In this document: positions 63,513-64,000 of the stretch, piece after piece
How the letters are laid out: every line of letters starts with the position of its first letter
How positions within the stretch are numbered: the stretch's first letter is position 1
Origin: Salinibius halmophilus
GTDB lineage: Bacteria > Pseudomonadota > Gammaproteobacteria > Pseudomonadales > Natronospirillaceae
DNA length: 64,000 nucleotides
Assembly (NCBI RefSeq): GCF_003577475.1
Contig: NZ_QPEP01000005.1
Location: 62,001-126,000 of the forward strand
Direction: 5' to 3'
Made by a program: the position numbers and the translations under genes
Notes under the pieces: model-generated
Seen by the model: only the letters and a program-made list of their open reading frames with translations
Databases searched by the model: none
Told to the model about the DNA's origin: nothing

Positions 63513-64000
63513 CTAAGCGTGCTCAAACGGCAAAATCAGTTCCGCGTTAGGAAAGGCCGCGAGAACATCCGCTTGCTGGCGCCGATCGAATAACAGCTTA
63601 ACATTCGGCCCTGCATCCATGGTTAAATACACATCTAAGCCATCGCTGCGCAAGGCGCGTACCTTGTGCATGGTTGCAACCGACTCTGGTTGCCAGTACA
63701 AAATGCTTGGGTTTGTCGCAATCATGGTGGCATGCATTGTCATGGCGTTGTGCTCAGCTTCATTGAGCAGGGCGATCAAATCACCCGTTTCAATATACTG
63801 AGCAATACGCTCAACCGAAGCATTGGCGAACTGCGGCCATGAGTTAAAGAGTGGACAGGTTGCTAGGGTTTGCTTCATGCCCGCAGTAGAGCCAATCGGC
63901 TTTTCAGCATCGGTTAGTGTTAGTAGACCAATGGCAAGGTTTGGCATTGGTTGGTCGATTGGTTGGGCAAAACTATCTTTGCCATTATCTCGCTCGCCGC
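63513..64000 (-). CDS. mvaD: Diphosphomevalonate decarboxylase, partial (N-terminus beyond right edge)
   Basis: The frame is open through the right edge. An internal ATG at 63947 is not the start, because conserved sequence (GKDSFAQPIDQPM) continues upstream of it. The C-terminal part shows EKPIGSTAGM, the block AEHNAMTMHATMIATNPSIL and MDAGPNVKLL, all diagnostic for mevalonate diphosphate decarboxylase. This GHMP-family enzyme makes isopentenyl diphosphate from mevalonate diphosphate with ATP. It implies a mevalonate pathway, unlike the MEP route of most gammaproteobacteria. Other pathway genes would be expected just beyond the window. Confidence 0.93.
   Translation of the reverse strand, partial: GERDNGKDSFAQPIDQPMPNLAIGLLTLTDAEKPIGSTAGMKQTLATCPLFNSWPQFANASVERIAQYIETGDLIALLNEAEHNAMTMHATMIATNPSILYWQPESVATMHKVRALRSDGLDVYLTMDAGPNVKLLFDRRQQADVLAAFPNAELILPFEHA

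Noticed and set aside
63513-63947. Complete 144-codon gene at the right edge
   Set aside because: The ATG at 63947 is internal. Conserved MvaD sequence continues to the window end, so the gene is partial.
1-64000. tRNA, rRNA, prophage, integron or restriction-system genes
   Set aside because: None seen by eye on either strand. Nearly all of the window is covered by housekeeping or metabolic genes.

Overview
The window is a stretch of ordinary chromosome from a free-living, flagellated marine-type gammaproteobacterium. The assignment rests on gene content: an E. coli-like C-P lyase (phn) operon, an enterobacterial-order menFDHBCE operon, TamA/TamB, LpxH, TrmA, RlmG, MiaE, CheV and FliA-type (sigma-28) promoters. 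I cannot name the genus. A mevalonate-pathway decarboxylase (mvaD) at the right edge and a long-form AcnB are less usual for the group. I see no rRNA, tRNA, CRISPR array, prophage or integron.

Layout. 1-8.5 kb: edge of an unknown gene, a cupin, aconitase acnB, a small membrane protein, a CHASE-PAS-GGDEF-EAL protein with a degenerate GGDEF motif, and glmS. 8.6-20.5 kb: a DMT transporter, then a complete phosphonate operon read leftwards, phnC-D-E-F-G-H-I-J-K-L-M-N-P plus a hexapeptide acetyltransferase in place of phnO. Putative PhnF operators sit before phnC and before phnF. 20.5-28.4 kb: a methyltransferase, a soluble PAS chemoreceptor, ilvD, a PAP2 phosphatase and a CIA30 protein (both with RNA hairpins at their start codons), and an isolated trpB-trpA pair divergent from a TetR-type regulator with a palindromic operator between them. 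28.5-36 kb: tamA-tamB, trmK, a UPF0231 protein and a hydrolase. 36.4-43.8 kb: the menaquinone operon menF-D-H-B-C-E with a hotdog thioesterase (menI-like) at its end. 44-51.4 kb: a YjiH transporter-like protein, cytochrome b561, metZ, and a MoxR-DUF58-transglutaminase trio. 51.4-58.4 kb: rlmG, yjbQ, trmA, a repeat array, a Y1 (IS200-like/RAYT-type) transposase, miaE, lpxH, ppiB and folD. 58.4-64 kb: a LysR regulator, a sigma-28-dependent DUF5610 gene, glutaredoxin-like and lipoprotein genes, cheV, cysH and partial mvaD.

The most unusual signal is a short word, TGGGTGTCC (extended consensus TTGGGTGTCCAGCTT). I find it 14 times between 40.5 and 58.8 kb and not at all in the first 40 kb. Most copies lie inside conserved genes in several reading frames. 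Four form a cluster next to the Y1 transposase, in an array built from fragments of trmA. This looks like a transposase-linked or uptake-like dispersed repeat. Other notable signals are the hairpin that buries the ribosome binding site and start codon of the PAP2 gene, the atypical TrpA, a CATG shared by two divergent start codons (rlmG/yjbQ), and FliA-type promoters that place an uncharacterised DUF5610 gene in the motility regulon.
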